64,000 nt of DNA from Blastococcus sp. LR1 (GCF_020166105.1 NZ_JAIUJY010000001.1:864916-928915); one strand, 5' to 3'. Numbered from the stretch's first letter, positions 9,872 through 19,265 are shown. The notes: generated by a model not told the origin, from the letters alone. Translations and numbers: made by a program.

Positions 9872-10714
9872 CTAGCCCGTCGTCAGCCGGCCGTCGGCTG
9901 TGGTGCCCCGGACCCGCTGGCCCGGCGTCGCCCAGACGTCGGCGAGCGTGACGGTGCGCAGGCCGCGCTCGGCGATGAGCTCGAGGAGCTCGCCGTAGAC
10001 GGTGGTCACGGACGGCTGGTTGGCATGCCCGACGACGATCGTCTGGGGAGCGAACCAGCGCCGGGCGGCCGCCATCAGCTGCTCGGGCGTCAGCACCTGG
10101 AAGTCCTCGAGCGTGCCGTTCCACATCGCGATCGTCGGGTGTCCGAGGTCCGCGGCGATCCGGTCGGTGCGCTCGTCGTGCGCTCCGAACGGTGGCCGCA
10201 GGAACGGGCTGTCGCGCACGCCGAACACGTTGCTGAGGAACTCCTGGTTGCGTCGGATCTCCTCGGCCACCTCCCGGTCGCCCAGGGTGGTGAGGTCGGG
10301 GTGGGACCAGGTGTGGTTGCCCATCGCCACCTGCCCGGACTCGATCAGCGTGCGCAGCAGGGGCGCGTTCTCCTCCCAGCTGGCGTAGCGGCCGTTCGGG
10401 AAGAAGGTCAGCCGGACGCCGCTGTCCTGCGCGAACCGGGCGAACGCGCCCACGACCTCCGAGCTGGTGCCGTCGTCGATCGTGAGCGCCAGCCCCGTCC
10501 CCTCCCCCGGCAGCGCGTCGACGACGCCGACCGGAGGCGGCACCGGCACCAGACCGGGAACGCCGCGCGGCGCCACCGCCGCCAACGTGCTGGCGGGTAC
10601 CGGCGGGCTCACAGGGGGCGGAGCGACGGCGTCTCCCAGCCCGGCCGCACCACGCGCGACCGCTGTTCCGGCCAGACCTGCGGCCAGCGCCAGCAGGAAC
10701 CTTCGTCGTTCCAT
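9872..10714 (-). CDS. Secreted polysaccharide deacetylase family protein
   Basis: The 280-residue protein starts with a twin-arginine-like signal (ERRRFLLALAAG), so it is probably exported. The NodB fold shows TIDDG near residue 78 (usual TFDDG), the metal-binding GNHTWSHPD near 135, and RPPFGAH near 172. These keep the Asp and both His ligands needed for metal-dependent removal of acetyl groups from a glycan such as peptidoglycan or chitin oligomers. Phe to Ile in the first motif is conservative. A Pro-rich linker separates signal and domain. Confidence 0.85.
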   Translation of the reverse strand: MERRRFLLALAAGLAGTAVARGAAGLGDAVAPPPVSPPVPASTLAAVAPRGVPGLVPVPPPVGVVDALPGEGTGLALTIDDGTSSEVVGAFARFAQDSGVRLTFFPNGRYASWEENAPLLRTLIESGQVAMGNHTWSHPDLTTLGDREVAEEIRRNQEFLSNVFGVRDSPFLRPPFGAHDERTDRIAADLGHPTIAMWNGTLEDFQVLTPEQLMAAARRWFAPQTIVVGHANQPSVTTVYGELLELIAERGLRTVTLADVWATPGQRVRGTTADGRLTTG

Positions 10715-10814
10715 GCCGCGGAAGGTAGTGAGCGGCGCTCAGCATCCCGGGGAGGGCGCGGGCCGACGCGCCGGACCGGAACGTAGGGCGATCAGCCGAC
10801 CACTCCGGGTGCCG

Positions 10815-11354
10815 TCAGGCGGTGTGCAGACCGGCTTCCTCGATCAGCCGCGCCTGCTCCCGGCACCACGGCGACCAGGCGTCGCCCTCCGTCTCCTGGC
10901 GACGGCGGAAAGCCGCCCAGTCCAGCAGCTCCCACTCCCACACCTCGGTCGGCTCGGGCGCGGGGGTCCCGGTGAACCGACCGACGTAGACCGGGCAGAT
11001 CTCGTTCTCCACGACGCCGAGGAACTCCGCGCGGTAGCGGTAGCCGGGCAGCGCGGGCCGGATGCCGCTGACGCCGAGCCCGAGCTCGAAGCCCGCGCGC
11101 CGGGCGATCGCGTCGCCGTCGGCCTCGTCCGGGCCGGGGTGGCCGCAGACGGTGTTGGTCCACATGCCGGGGAAGGTCTGCTTGTCCTCCGCGCGGCGGG
11201 TGACCAGCAGGCGGCCTGCGTCGTCGAAGAGGTAGGCGGAGAAGGCCCGGTGCAGCGGCGTCTCGCCGTGGTGCACCTCCGGCTTGGGCATCGTGCCGAT
11301 CGACCGGCCCTCGTCGTCGACCAGCACGATCAGCTCGAGGGAGGTCGCAGTCAC
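10815..11354 (-). CDS. idi: Isopentenyl-diphosphate delta-isomerase, type 1
   Basis: This 179-residue Nudix-fold enzyme interconverts isopentenyl and dimethylallyl diphosphate. The catalytic Cys is in NTVCGHPGPDE near residue 68, the catalytic Glu lies in VVENEICPV near 117, and metal ligands HHGE (near 29) and ED (near 58) are present. It would feed carotenoid, menaquinone and polyprenol synthesis. The GTG at 11354 gives the normal N-terminus (LIVLVDD at residue 9). No good Shine-Dalgarno site precedes it, so the transcript may be leaderless. It stands alone. Confidence 0.92.
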   Translation of the reverse strand: MTATSLELIVLVDDEGRSIGTMPKPEVHHGETPLHRAFSAYLFDDAGRLLVTRRAEDKQTFPGMWTNTVCGHPGPDEADGDAIARRAGFELGLGVSGIRPALPGYRYRAEFLGVVENEICPVYVGRFTGTPAPEPTEVWEWELLDWAAFRRRQETEGDAWSPWCREQARLIEEAGLHTA

Positions 11355-11477
11355 CGGGCCATTGTGCGCTCTGCGGGTGTTCCTCGTGCTCCAGCGGCAC
11401 TGCAGGACGCCGGAAGCGCGAGAAGAACCCGCAGAGCAGGCATGGATCCCCGCCCCCGGTGGGGACAGGGACCGATC

Positions 11478-12305
11478 GTGGACAGCTTCCGCCGAGACGG
11501 CATGACCTTCGACGTCCGCGACGCCGGGCCGACCGACGGCGAACCCGTCGTCCTCCTGCACGGCTTCCCGCAGGACTCCAGCGCCTGGGACCGGGTCGCC
11601 CCCGCGCTGCACCAGCACGGGCTGCGCACCCTCGCGCCCGACCAGCGCGGCTACTCCCCCATGGCCCGCCCGCGCGGCCGCTCGCACTACCGGCTCCGCG
11701 AGACGGCGCACGACGTGGTGGCGCTGCTCGACGCCGCCGGGCTGGAGTCCGCGCACGTCGTCGGTCACGACTGGGGCGGCATCGTGGGCTGGGCGCTCGG
11801 CGCCTGGCACCCCGACCGGGTGCGCACCCTCACCGCGATCTCCGTGCCGCACCCCGGCGCGATGACCCGCGCCATGGTGACCAGCGACCAGGGCCTGCGC
11901 TCCTACTACATGGGCCTCTTCCAGCTCCCGGTCGTACCGGAGCGGCTGCTGCTCGCCGGCGAGGGCGCCGCGCTGCGCCGGCTGCTCAGGCACGGCGGCC
12001 TGCCCGACGACGCCGTCGACCGCTACGTGCGCCGGATGCGGGAGCCGGGCGCGCTCTCGGCCGCCCTGGGCTGGTACCGCGCGCTGCCGTGGACCGGTCG
12101 CGACCCGGTCGGGAAGGTGCAGGTGCCGACCCTGCACATCTGGAGCACCGGCGACGCCTTCCTCGGCCGCAAGGCCACGGAGGACACCGAGCGCTTCGTC
12201 GACGCCTTCTACCGGCTGGAGGTGCTCGAGGACGTGACGCACTGGATCCCGGAGCTGGCCGCCGACCGGACCGCGGAGCTGATCACCGCCCACGTGCGCG
12301 CCTGA
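11478..12305 (+). CDS. Alpha/beta hydrolase, epoxide hydrolase/dehalogenase-like
   Basis: This 275-residue alpha/beta hydrolase has the oxyanion motif HGFPQ near residue 29, an aspartate nucleophile in VGHDWGG near 97, an acid residue near STGDAF and the base in DVTHWIP near 256. An Asp nucleophile (not Ser) points to epoxide hydrolases, haloalkane dehalogenases or fluoroacetate dehalogenases. The substrate is unknown. The GTG start has GGGGACAGGGA upstream; an internal ATG eight codons on is an alternative. The next transporter gene begins 27 bases downstream. Confidence 0.85.
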   Translation: MDSFRRDGMTFDVRDAGPTDGEPVVLLHGFPQDSSAWDRVAPALHQHGLRTLAPDQRGYSPMARPRGRSHYRLRETAHDVVALLDAAGLESAHVVGHDWGGIVGWALGAWHPDRVRTLTAISVPHPGAMTRAMVTSDQGLRSYYMGLFQLPVVPERLLLAGEGAALRRLLRHGGLPDDAVDRYVRRMREPGALSAALGWYRALPWTGRDPVGKVQVPTLHIWSTGDAFLGRKATEDTERFVDAFYRLEVLEDVTHWIPELAADRTAELITAHVRA

Positions 12306-12332
12306 TCCGAGCGGATTGGAAGACTGCCGCGC

Positions 12333-13697
12333 ATGACGGAGTCCACGGCCCCGCTGACCCGCGCCGAGCGGCTGGACCGGCTGCCCTACACCCGCGAGCA
12401 CGGCCGGCTGGTCGTCGGCTCGGGCATGGGCTGGGCGCTGGACGCCATGGACGTCGGGCTCATCTCCTTCGTCATGGCGGCGCTCGCGGGGCAGTGGGGG
12501 CTGTCGGCCACCGAGCTGTCCTGGATCGGCTCGATCGGCTTCGCCGGCATGGCCCTGGGCGCCACGCTCGGCGGGCTGCTGGCCGACCGGTTCGGCCGCC
12601 GCCAGGTCTTCGCCGTCACGCTGCTGGTCTTCGGCCTGGCCACCGGTGCGGCGGCGCTCTCCTGGTCGGTCGGCGCCCTGCTGGTCTTCCGCTTCCTGAT
12701 CGGGCTGGGCCTGGGCGCCGAGCTGCCGGTGGCCTCGACACTGGTCAGCGAGTTCGCGCCAACCCGCATCCGCGGCCGGCTGGTCGTCCTGCTCGAGGCG
12801 TTCTGGGCGGTGGGCTGGACGCTCGCGGCGCTGATCGGCTACTTCGTCGTCCCGGCCAGTGACGACGGATGGCGCTGGGCGCTGGCCCTCGGTGCGGTGC
12901 CGGCGCTCTACGCCGTCGTCGTCCGCCGCGCGCTGCCGGAGTCCGTGCGGTTCCTGGAGCTGCGCGGCCGCACCGACGAGGCCGAGGCCGCGGTGCGCCG
13001 GTTCGAGTCCGCCGCCGGAGTCGCGCCGGTCGACTCGCCCCCCGCGAAGCCGGTCGCCTCCCCCGGCCCCCGCGCGCTGTGGGCGGCCGGCGTCCGCGGC
13101 CGCACTGTGGCGCTGTGGGGCGTCTGGTTCAGCATCAACTTCGCCTACTACGGCGCGTTCATCTGGCTGCCCACGCTGCTGTTCAACGACGGCTTCTCAC
13201 TGGTCAAGTCCTTCGAGTACACGCTCTACATCACCCTGGCGCAGCTGCCGGGCTACGCGGCCGCTGCCTTCCTCATCGAGAAGTGGGGCCGCCGGCCGAC
13301 GCTGGTGACCTTCCTGCTCGGCTCGGCCGCGGGTGCCGGGATGTTCGCCGCCGCGGACGGCGACACGGCGGTCCTGCTCACCGGCATGGTGCTGTCCTTC
13401 TTCAACCTCGGCGCGTGGGGTGCCCTCTACGCCGTGACGCCGGAGGTCTACCCGACGGCGCTGCGGGCGACCGGCGCAGGCGCGGCCGCGGGATTCGGAC
13501 GGCTGGCCTCGATCCTCGCGCCGTTGTGCGTGCCCCTGCTGGTCGACGGGGGCGGCACCGGCCTGGTGTTCGCCGCCTTCGCCGCCTTCTTCGTCCTCGG
13601 CTCGATCGCCGCGCTCGGGCTGCCCGAACTGCGCGGCAAGGCCCTGGACGAGAGCACGCCGTCATCGTCCCCGGTTGGTGCGGAGAAGGCCGGGTAG
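12333..13697 (+). CDS. MFS transporter, NiaP/aromatic-acid type
   Basis: A 12-segment, 454-residue permease begins with RLDRLPYTREH and GWALDAMDVGLISF, and has the loop 2-3 signature GGLLADRFGRR and GAELPVASTLVSE in segment 4. These match the NiaP (niacin) and AAHS (aromatic acid:H+) transporters, particularly the WxxDAMDVG start and the WIGS segment. The substrate is probably a small aromatic or nicotinic acid and remains unproven. If it is niacin, the pncB/pncA genes at 37.9-39.7 kb would be the metabolic partner. Confidence 0.85.
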   Translation: MTESTAPLTRAERLDRLPYTREHGRLVVGSGMGWALDAMDVGLISFVMAALAGQWGLSATELSWIGSIGFAGMALGATLGGLLADRFGRRQVFAVTLLVFGLATGAAALSWSVGALLVFRFLIGLGLGAELPVASTLVSEFAPTRIRGRLVVLLEAFWAVGWTLAALIGYFVVPASDDGWRWALALGAVPALYAVVVRRALPESVRFLELRGRTDEAEAAVRRFESAAGVAPVDSPPAKPVASPGPRALWAAGVRGRTVALWGVWFSINFAYYGAFIWLPTLLFNDGFSLVKSFEYTLYITLAQLPGYAAAAFLIEKWGRRPTLVTFLLGSAAGAGMFAAADGDTAVLLTGMVLSFFNLGAWGALYAVTPEVYPTALRATGAGAAAGFGRLASILAPLCVPLLVDGGGTGLVFAAFAAFFVLGSIAALGLPELRGKALDESTPSSSPVGAEKAG

Positions 13698-13706
13698 CGG
13701 CAGGTC

Positions 13707-14825
13707 ATGTCGAAGCTCTCCCCCGGTCAGCTCGCCGGGAAGACGATCGCCGTCACCGGAGCCAGCGGCAACGTCGGCACCGCACTGCTCCGCCGGCTGA
13801 CCCGCGCGTCCGCCGGGGTGGGCGAGGTGCGCGGACTCTCGCGCCGCCGCCCGCCGTCGGTCGCGCCCTACGACGGCGTGCGCTGGCACCTGGCCGACCT
13901 CGGCGAGGCGGCGAGCGAGCGGGAGCTGGCCGAGTTCGTCGCCGGCGCCGACGTCGTCGTGCACCTGGCGTGGGCGCTCCAGCCGGGCCGGGACCCCGAC
14001 CTGCTGCACGAGATCAACGTCGAGGGCACCCGCCGGGTGGCCCGGGCGGCGTCCGCCGCGGGCGTCGGGCAGTTCGTGCACATGAGCTCGATCGGCACCT
14101 ACGCCGGCGGCGCGCGCGGGCACCGGGTCACCGAGGACTGGCCCACCACCGGCATTCCCAGCGCCCAGTACAGCCGTGACAAGTCCGCCGCCGAGCGGGT
14201 CGTCCGCGAGGTCTTCGGCCGGCACCGGGACACGACAGTGACCGTCGTCCGCCCGACACTGGTGCTCCAGCCCCAGGCCGGCAGCGAGATCGGCCGCTAC
14301 TTCCTGGGTCCGCTGCTGTTCGGCGCGGCGCGGATGCTGCCCGGGGCGGTGGCGAAGCTGCTGCCTCTCCCGCTGCCCGCACTGGCGATCTCGTTCGTGC
14401 ACGCCGACGACGTCGCCGACGCCATCGAGCGGATGATCGACCGCCGCGCGCCCGGCCCGTTCAACCTCGCCGCCGAGCCGCTGATGGACGCCGACGCGCT
14501 GGCGAAGGCGCTCGGAACGATGCGGGTGCCCACCCCCGCGTTCGCGCTGCGGGCGGGCCTCGCCGCCGCGCACGCCGCGCACGTGGTGCCCACCGAGCCC
14601 GGCTGGCTCGACATCGGCACCCAGGTGCCGGCGCTGGACACCAAGCGCGCCCGCAAGCTGCTGGACTGGGCGCCGTTCCACCGCGGCGACGACGTGCTGC
14701 GGCAGTTCGTCGCCGCCCTCGGCGCCGGCGCCGGCGCCCCCGGTCCGCTGTTCCGCCCCGCCGGCGGCCCGGTGCTCGACCCGGGCGGCGACCCGGCCAA
14801 CGCACCGGGCCCGCGGGCGAACTGA
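13707..14825 (+). CDS. NAD-dependent epimerase/dehydratase (extended SDR)
   Basis: The 372-residue protein has the extended-SDR nucleotide motif TGASGNVG near residue 17, the VHLAW segment near 90, SSIGTY near 131 and the active-site YSRDK near 152. It resembles actinobacterial NAD-dependent epimerases acting on nucleotide sugars or sterol-like substrates, but no substrate is evident. The last 35 residues are Gly/Pro/Ala rich and probably disordered. It starts nine bases after the transporter gene and may share its transcript. Confidence 0.82.
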   Translation: MSKLSPGQLAGKTIAVTGASGNVGTALLRRLTRASAGVGEVRGLSRRRPPSVAPYDGVRWHLADLGEAASERELAEFVAGADVVVHLAWALQPGRDPDLLHEINVEGTRRVARAASAAGVGQFVHMSSIGTYAGGARGHRVTEDWPTTGIPSAQYSRDKSAAERVVREVFGRHRDTTVTVVRPTLVLQPQAGSEIGRYFLGPLLFGAARMLPGAVAKLLPLPLPALAISFVHADDVADAIERMIDRRAPGPFNLAAEPLMDADALAKALGTMRVPTPAFALRAGLAAAHAAHVVPTEPGWLDIGTQVPALDTKRARKLLDWAPFHRGDDVLRQFVAALGAGAGAPGPLFRPAGGPVLDPGGDPANAPGPRAN

Positions 14826-14826
14826 C

Positions 14827-16326
14827 TCAGCCGGGCGCGCTGCCCAGCAGGGTGCGGGTCATCGCGTTCCGGGTGTCCAGCAGCTCGTCGAGCGCCGCGG
14901 TCAGGTCCTCGGCCGACACCGCGAGCCCGATGCCGTCCGGGGTCCGCGTCGCGGCGACCAGCGCTGCACGGCGGAGCAGCTCCTTGAGGAACGACGCCGT
15001 CACCCCGTCGGTCCGGGCGAGCACCTCGTCCAGGCCGCTGGTGTCGACCTCCAGCGAGCCGCGGTAGAGGTCGAACAGCGCCCGGCGCGCCGCCGCGTCG
15101 GGCAGGGCCAGCGCGACCGCCTGGTCGACCCGGCCCGGGCGGGCGGCCAGCGCCGGTTCCAGCAGGTCGGCCCGGTTCGTGGTGAGCACGAAGACGACGT
15201 CGGCGTCCTCGGCCAGCCCGTCCATCTCGTTGAGCAGCTGGAACAGCAGCGGGTGCTCTCCCGGGTGCATGCCGCGGTCCTCGGCGATGAGGTCCACGTC
15301 CTCCACGACGAGCATCGCCGGCTGCAGCGTCCGCGCCACGGAGCAGGCCTCGGCGATCAGGTGCAGGGCGTTGCCGGTCAGCTGGATGACCGTGGTCTCG
15401 CGCAGGCTGCTGACCAGGTAGCGGACCGTGTGCGTCTTGCCGACCCCGGGCGGGCCGTACAGCAGGACCCCGCGCTTGAGGTGCTGCCCGGCGGCGAGCA
15501 GCCGCTCCTTGTGCCGGGCGACGTCCACCACCTGGCGCTGGATCTCCGCCAGGGTCTCCGCCGCCAGGATGAGCTGGTCGGCGCCCATCTGCGGGCGGCG
15601 GTGGAACTGCAGCAGCGTCTGGCCGTGCCCGAACACCTCCTGGCCGAACGAGAGCACCTGGCCGCGGAACACGTTGTGCTCGACGGCCGCCGCCCGGATC
15701 TCGCCGGCCGCCCGTGCGGCGCCCGCCGGGTCGGTGCCGACGAGCTGCACCGACACCTGGGGCATGCCCATGTCGGCCGACGACCCGCGCAGCAGCACGG
15801 TGACCCGGGAGCCGTCGGGCTCGGTGACGAGGTAGACCGCGCACCGCTGGCACGCCCGCATCTGGCCGTCCGGCCCGCTGGCCAGGTTCACCGTGGCCGG
15901 GTTGCCCGGGCGCAGCCCGTGGCGGAAGCGCTCGCCGTCCTGGTCGAGGAGCTCGCCGAGCCCGAAGACGGTGTGCTGGAAGCCCACCACGCCCACGATC
16001 TCGTGCGCCCGGCCGGGCACCGCCAGCCACGCGTCGAGACCGGCCTGCACGTTGACGTGCTCGTAGCCCGGCCAGGTCTCCTCGACCACGTCGAGCCCCT
16101 CGGCGGCCTCGCCCAGGTGCCCGGAGATCAGCCGGGAGAGCTGCGGTCGCTCCTCCGCACGCGCCGCGCCGACGAGCGCCCGCACGCCGCGCCGCGCCAG
16201 CCGGCCGACGTCGGCCAACTCCGGGCGCAGCAGGTCCCTGCTGCCGCCGACGGCGACGGCGTCACGGCCGTCGTCGTCGTCGTCGAAGGTCAGGCGCAGC
16301 TCCGAGCCGTACGCCGAGTCGTTCAT
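14827..16326 (-). CDS. AAA family ATPase with unique N-terminal domain
   Basis: The C-terminal half of this 499-residue protein is a classical AAA module: Walker A GPPGVGKTHT near 288, Walker B MLVVEDVDL near 336, sensor 1 TTNRADLL near 382, and the arginine-finger region ARPGRVDQ. It resembles FtsH or proteasome-type AAA domains, but no protease follows. The first 240 residues are acidic at the start and match no family I recognise; a CQRC pair lies near 160. It probably remodels a protein partner. It is a single gene, convergent with the epimerase (one-base gap). Confidence 0.8.
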   Translation of the reverse strand: MNDSAYGSELRLTFDDDDDGRDAVAVGGSRDLLRPELADVGRLARRGVRALVGAARAEERPQLSRLISGHLGEAAEGLDVVEETWPGYEHVNVQAGLDAWLAVPGRAHEIVGVVGFQHTVFGLGELLDQDGERFRHGLRPGNPATVNLASGPDGQMRACQRCAVYLVTEPDGSRVTVLLRGSSADMGMPQVSVQLVGTDPAGAARAAGEIRAAAVEHNVFRGQVLSFGQEVFGHGQTLLQFHRRPQMGADQLILAAETLAEIQRQVVDVARHKERLLAAGQHLKRGVLLYGPPGVGKTHTVRYLVSSLRETTVIQLTGNALHLIAEACSVARTLQPAMLVVEDVDLIAEDRGMHPGEHPLLFQLLNEMDGLAEDADVVFVLTTNRADLLEPALAARPGRVDQAVALALPDAAARRALFDLYRGSLEVDTSGLDEVLARTDGVTASFLKELLRRAALVAATRTPDGIGLAVSAEDLTAALDELLDTRNAMTRTLLGSAPG

Positions 16327-16404
16327 CGATCCTCCGGTTGCCGTCGGTCGACGGACCGTAGCGGAACCGATGGGTGCCGTCCCCGGCTTTTCGCCCTGCG
16401 GCGT

Positions 16405-17070
16405 TCAGGTCTTCGAGGTCCAGGCGCCGACGGCCCGGCCGGTCCTCGCGAAGACCTCGCTCGCCCGCTCGGCGCGCAGCGCGATCAGCAACGCCTCCCC
16501 CTCGGCCAGCGTCGTCTCGGGGTCGTCCTCGGCCACCAGCCGGGCGGTCGCGGTGGCCCGCCGTCCCTCGACCGAGACGAGCTGTCCGGTGACCACCAGC
16601 GGAACGCCGAGGTGGACCGGCCGCCGGTAGGTGACGGTGAGCGTGGCGGTGAGGCCGCCGTGCCCGGCGGCGCGCGCGGACCGGGCCAGCACGTGGTCGA
16701 GCAGGGTGGCGGTCACGCCGCCGTGCACCAGCCCGGGCGGTCCCTCGTGCTGCTTGCCGACCGTCACGTGCCCGACGCACCGGCCCTCGGCCGGGAAGTC
16801 CTCGACCACCATCGGCGGCGCCACCGGGCTGCCCGGGCCGTAGACCGGGCTGTACCAGCGCTCGCCGGTCTCCGGGTCGTCGACGGCGGCGATCTCGTGC
16901 ACCTCGCGCAGGTCGTCCGAGAGCAGCGCGGTCAGCTCGCGCGCAGCCCGCGTGGCCTCGGCCAGCCGCTCGATCGGCACCTCGGTGCGGACGGCGGCGC
17001 CGACCAGCTCGCGCAGCGCCTCCCCCAGCTCGCCGACGGCGTCGCGCCGGGCGGCCCGCTCCTCAGCCAC
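16405..17070 (-). CDS. PaaI-type hotdog thioesterase
   Basis: The second half of this 221-residue protein is a hotdog thioesterase with GLVHGGVTATLLDHVLA near residue 115, the usual catalytic helix of the PaaI/FcoT group, followed by TYRRPVHLG. The first 90 residues are helical and unassigned. It would hydrolyse acyl-CoA. Its GTG start overlaps the stop of the acyl-CoA dehydrogenase gene by eight bases, so the two are coupled. Confidence 0.85.
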   Translation of the reverse strand: MAEERAARRDAVGELGEALRELVGAAVRTEVPIERLAEATRAARELTALLSDDLREVHEIAAVDDPETGERWYSPVYGPGSPVAPPMVVEDFPAEGRCVGHVTVGKQHEGPPGLVHGGVTATLLDHVLARSARAAGHGGLTATLTVTYRRPVHLGVPLVVTGQLVSVEGRRATATARLVAEDDPETTLAEGEALLIALRAERASEVFARTGRAVGAWTSKT

Positions 17071-18217
17071 GGGGCATGCCGGCCTCGCGCAGCAGCGCGC
17101 CGCCGATGATCACCCGCTGCACCTCGCTGGTGCCCTCGTAGAGCCGGTAGAGGCGCGCGTCGCGGTAGAAGCGCTCGACCGGCGTCGTCCGCAGGTAGCC
17201 CATGCCGCCGTGCACCTGCACCGCCTTGTCCGTGGCGCGGCCGACCATCTCGGTGCAGAAGAGCTTCGCCGACGACGGGCCGACCGAGGTGTCCTCACCC
17301 GAGTCGTAACGGGCGGCGACGTCGCGCACCATGCTGCGGCCGGCGAGCAGCTCGGTGTGCATGTCGGCGAGCATCGCCTGCACGAGCTGGAAGCGACCGA
17401 TCGGCGCCCCGCCCTGCTTGGCGGTGGCGGCGTAGGCGACCGACTCGTCGAGCACCCGCTGGGCCATGCCGACGCAGAGCGCGGCGATGTGCAGTCGGCC
17501 GCGGGAGAGCACGGTGAGCGCCTTGGCGTAGCCGCGGCCCTCCTCGCCGATCAGCGCCTCAGCGGGCACCCGCACGTCGTCGAAGTACACCTCGGCGGTC
17601 CAGGCGCCGGCCTGGCCCATCTTCTTGTCCTTGGGACCGACCGTGACACCCGGCGTCGTGGTCTCGACGACGAAGCTGGAGATGCCTCGGCCGCCCTTCT
17701 CCTCCGGGTTGGTCCGGGCGAAGACGACGAAGAGGTCGGCCAGCGGTGCGTTGGTGATGTAGCGCTTGCTGCCGTTGAGAACCCAGGAGTCGCCGTCGCG
17801 CCGGGCGCTCGTGCGCAACGCGGAGGGGTCCGAGCCGGCCTCGGCCTCGGTGAGCGCGAAGGAGCCGATCAGCTTCCCGGCCGACAGCCCCGGCAGGTAC
17901 TTCTGCTTCTGCGCCTCGTCTCCGAACCGGGCGATGACCTGGCCGGAGATGCCGTTGTTGGTGCCGAACAGCGAGCGGAAGGCCGGCGTCGTGTAGCCGA
18001 ACTCCATCGCCAGCTCGACGTCCTCGCTCATCGTGACGCCGAGCCCGCCGTACTCCTCGGGCAGCGCGTAGCCGAACAGCCCCATCTCGGCGATCTGCGC
18101 GCGCAGCTCGTCGGGGATCCGGTCCTCGTCCTCGATCCGCTCCTCGAGGGGGACGACCTCCTCGCGCACGAGCTGACGAACGGCGTCCTTGATCTGGCGG
18201 AAGTCCTCGGCGTCCAC
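17063..18217 (-). CDS. Acyl-CoA dehydrogenase
   Basis: This 384-residue flavoenzyme has typical ACAD segments: FALTEAEAGSDPSALRT near residue 120, WVLNGSKRYITNAP near 150, the QVHGGMGYL motif near 340 and the catalytic Glu in YEGTSEVQR near 365. It catalyses alpha,beta-desaturation of an acyl-CoA with electron-transfer flavoprotein as acceptor. Chain length cannot be read from sequence. It is followed by an overlapping thioesterase gene, suggesting a two-gene acyl-CoA catabolic operon. Confidence 0.92.
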   Translation of the reverse strand: MDAEDFRQIKDAVRQLVREEVVPLEERIEDEDRIPDELRAQIAEMGLFGYALPEEYGGLGVTMSEDVELAMEFGYTTPAFRSLFGTNNGISGQVIARFGDEAQKQKYLPGLSAGKLIGSFALTEAEAGSDPSALRTSARRDGDSWVLNGSKRYITNAPLADLFVVFARTNPEEKGGRGISSFVVETTTPGVTVGPKDKKMGQAGAWTAEVYFDDVRVPAEALIGEEGRGYAKALTVLSRGRLHIAALCVGMAQRVLDESVAYAATAKQGGAPIGRFQLVQAMLADMHTELLAGRSMVRDVAARYDSGEDTSVGPSSAKLFCTEMVGRATDKAVQVHGGMGYLRTTPVERFYRDARLYRLYEGTSEVQRVIIGGALLREAGMPRG

Positions 18218-18277
18218 GGGGCCATCGTGACGTGCGACTCAGCAGGGCATCGAGGCGGGGTCCGCCGGTGCCGAACC

Positions 18278-18322
18278 ACACGAACTCGTGGCCATCAGCG
18301 ATCGATGGCCACGAGTTCGTGT
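18278..18322. terminator. Perfect 19-bp inverted repeat
   Basis: Arms 18278-18296 and 18304-18322 are perfectly complementary over 19 bases with the seven-base loop AGCGATC. It lies after the aldo/keto reductase stop (minus strand) and 60 bases upstream of the acyl-CoA dehydrogenase start, so it could end the former transcript. A short tandem GTGCGTTG repeat (two copies) lies beside it at 18328. There is no U tract. It may be a mobile palindromic repeat. Confidence 0.65.
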
Positions 18323-18352
18323 AGTTCGTGCGTTGGTGCGTTGGTGCGGGGC

Positions 18353-19207
18353 TTACGCGATTGCGTCCAGGCGGGCCATGTCCTCGGACGACAGCGTCAG
18401 CTTCGCCGCACCCAGGTTCTCGGTCAGGTGGTCGACCGACTTGGTGCCCGGAATGGGGAGGATCACCGGCGACTTCTGCAGCAGCCAGGCCAGCGCGACC
18501 TGCGACGGCGTGGCGTCGAGCTCGCGGGCGATGTCGGCGACCGGGCTGTCGGGCGCGGCCAGGTTGCCGGTGGCGATCGGGAACCACGGGATGAAGGCGA
18601 TGCCCTCGGCGGTGGCGTAGTCCAGGACGTCCTGGCTCTGCCGCGTGGTCAGGTTGTAGAGGTTCTGCACGCTGACGATCTCGGTGATCTCGCGGGCGGC
18701 CTTCAGCTCCTCGACCGAGACCTCGGAGACGCCGATGTGGCGGACCTTGCCCTGCTCCTTGAGCTCGGCGAAGGCACCGAGCTGGTCGGCCAGCGGGACC
18801 TCGGGGTCGATGCGGTGGAGCTGGATGAGGTCGATGCGGTCGACCTTGAGGTGCCGCAGGGAGAGCTCGACCTGCTGCTTGAGGTAGGCCGGCCGACCGA
18901 CCGGCGTCCAGACGTCGGGGCCCTGCCGGGTCAGCCCGGCCTTGGTCGCGATGACCAGGTTCTCCGGGTACGGGTGGATCGCCTCGGCGATGATCTGCTC
19001 GCTGATCTCGGGGCCGTAGGAGTCGGCGGTGTCGATGAAGTCGACGCCCTGCTCGATCGCGGCCTTCACGACGCGGACGGCGGCGGCGCGGTCGGCCGGC
19101 TCGCCCCAGACACCCTTGCCGGGGAGCTGCATGGCGCCGTAGCCGAGGCGGTGCACGGGGAGGTCCCCACCGATGCTGAACGTGTCGCTGATCTGTGCGG
19201 TGGTCAT
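18353..19207 (-). CDS. Aldo/keto reductase
   Basis: This 284-residue (alpha/beta)8 NADPH-dependent reductase has the catalytic set: Asp and Tyr in FIDTADSYGPE near residue 50, Lys in VIATKAG near 80, and His in LIQLHRIDP near 118. The C-terminal PIPGTKSVDHLTENLGA is the nucleotide-binding segment. It is related to, but not the same as, the reductase at 52.4 kb, which lacks the His. The ATG at 19207 (MTTAQISD) is the conserved start. It is divergent from the phosphatase gene by 58 bases. Confidence 0.9.
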   Translation of the reverse strand: MTTAQISDTFSIGGDLPVHRLGYGAMQLPGKGVWGEPADRAAAVRVVKAAIEQGVDFIDTADSYGPEISEQIIAEAIHPYPENLVIATKAGLTRQGPDVWTPVGRPAYLKQQVELSLRHLKVDRIDLIQLHRIDPEVPLADQLGAFAELKEQGKVRHIGVSEVSVEELKAAREITEIVSVQNLYNLTTRQSQDVLDYATAEGIAFIPWFPIATGNLAAPDSPVADIARELDATPSQVALAWLLQKSPVILPIPGTKSVDHLTENLGAAKLTLSSEDMARLDAIA

Positions 19208-19265
19208 GTGAAGGGCCAGCACAGGATGACGCGCATGTGTTCCCTCAGGCGTGTTCGATGGCGGC

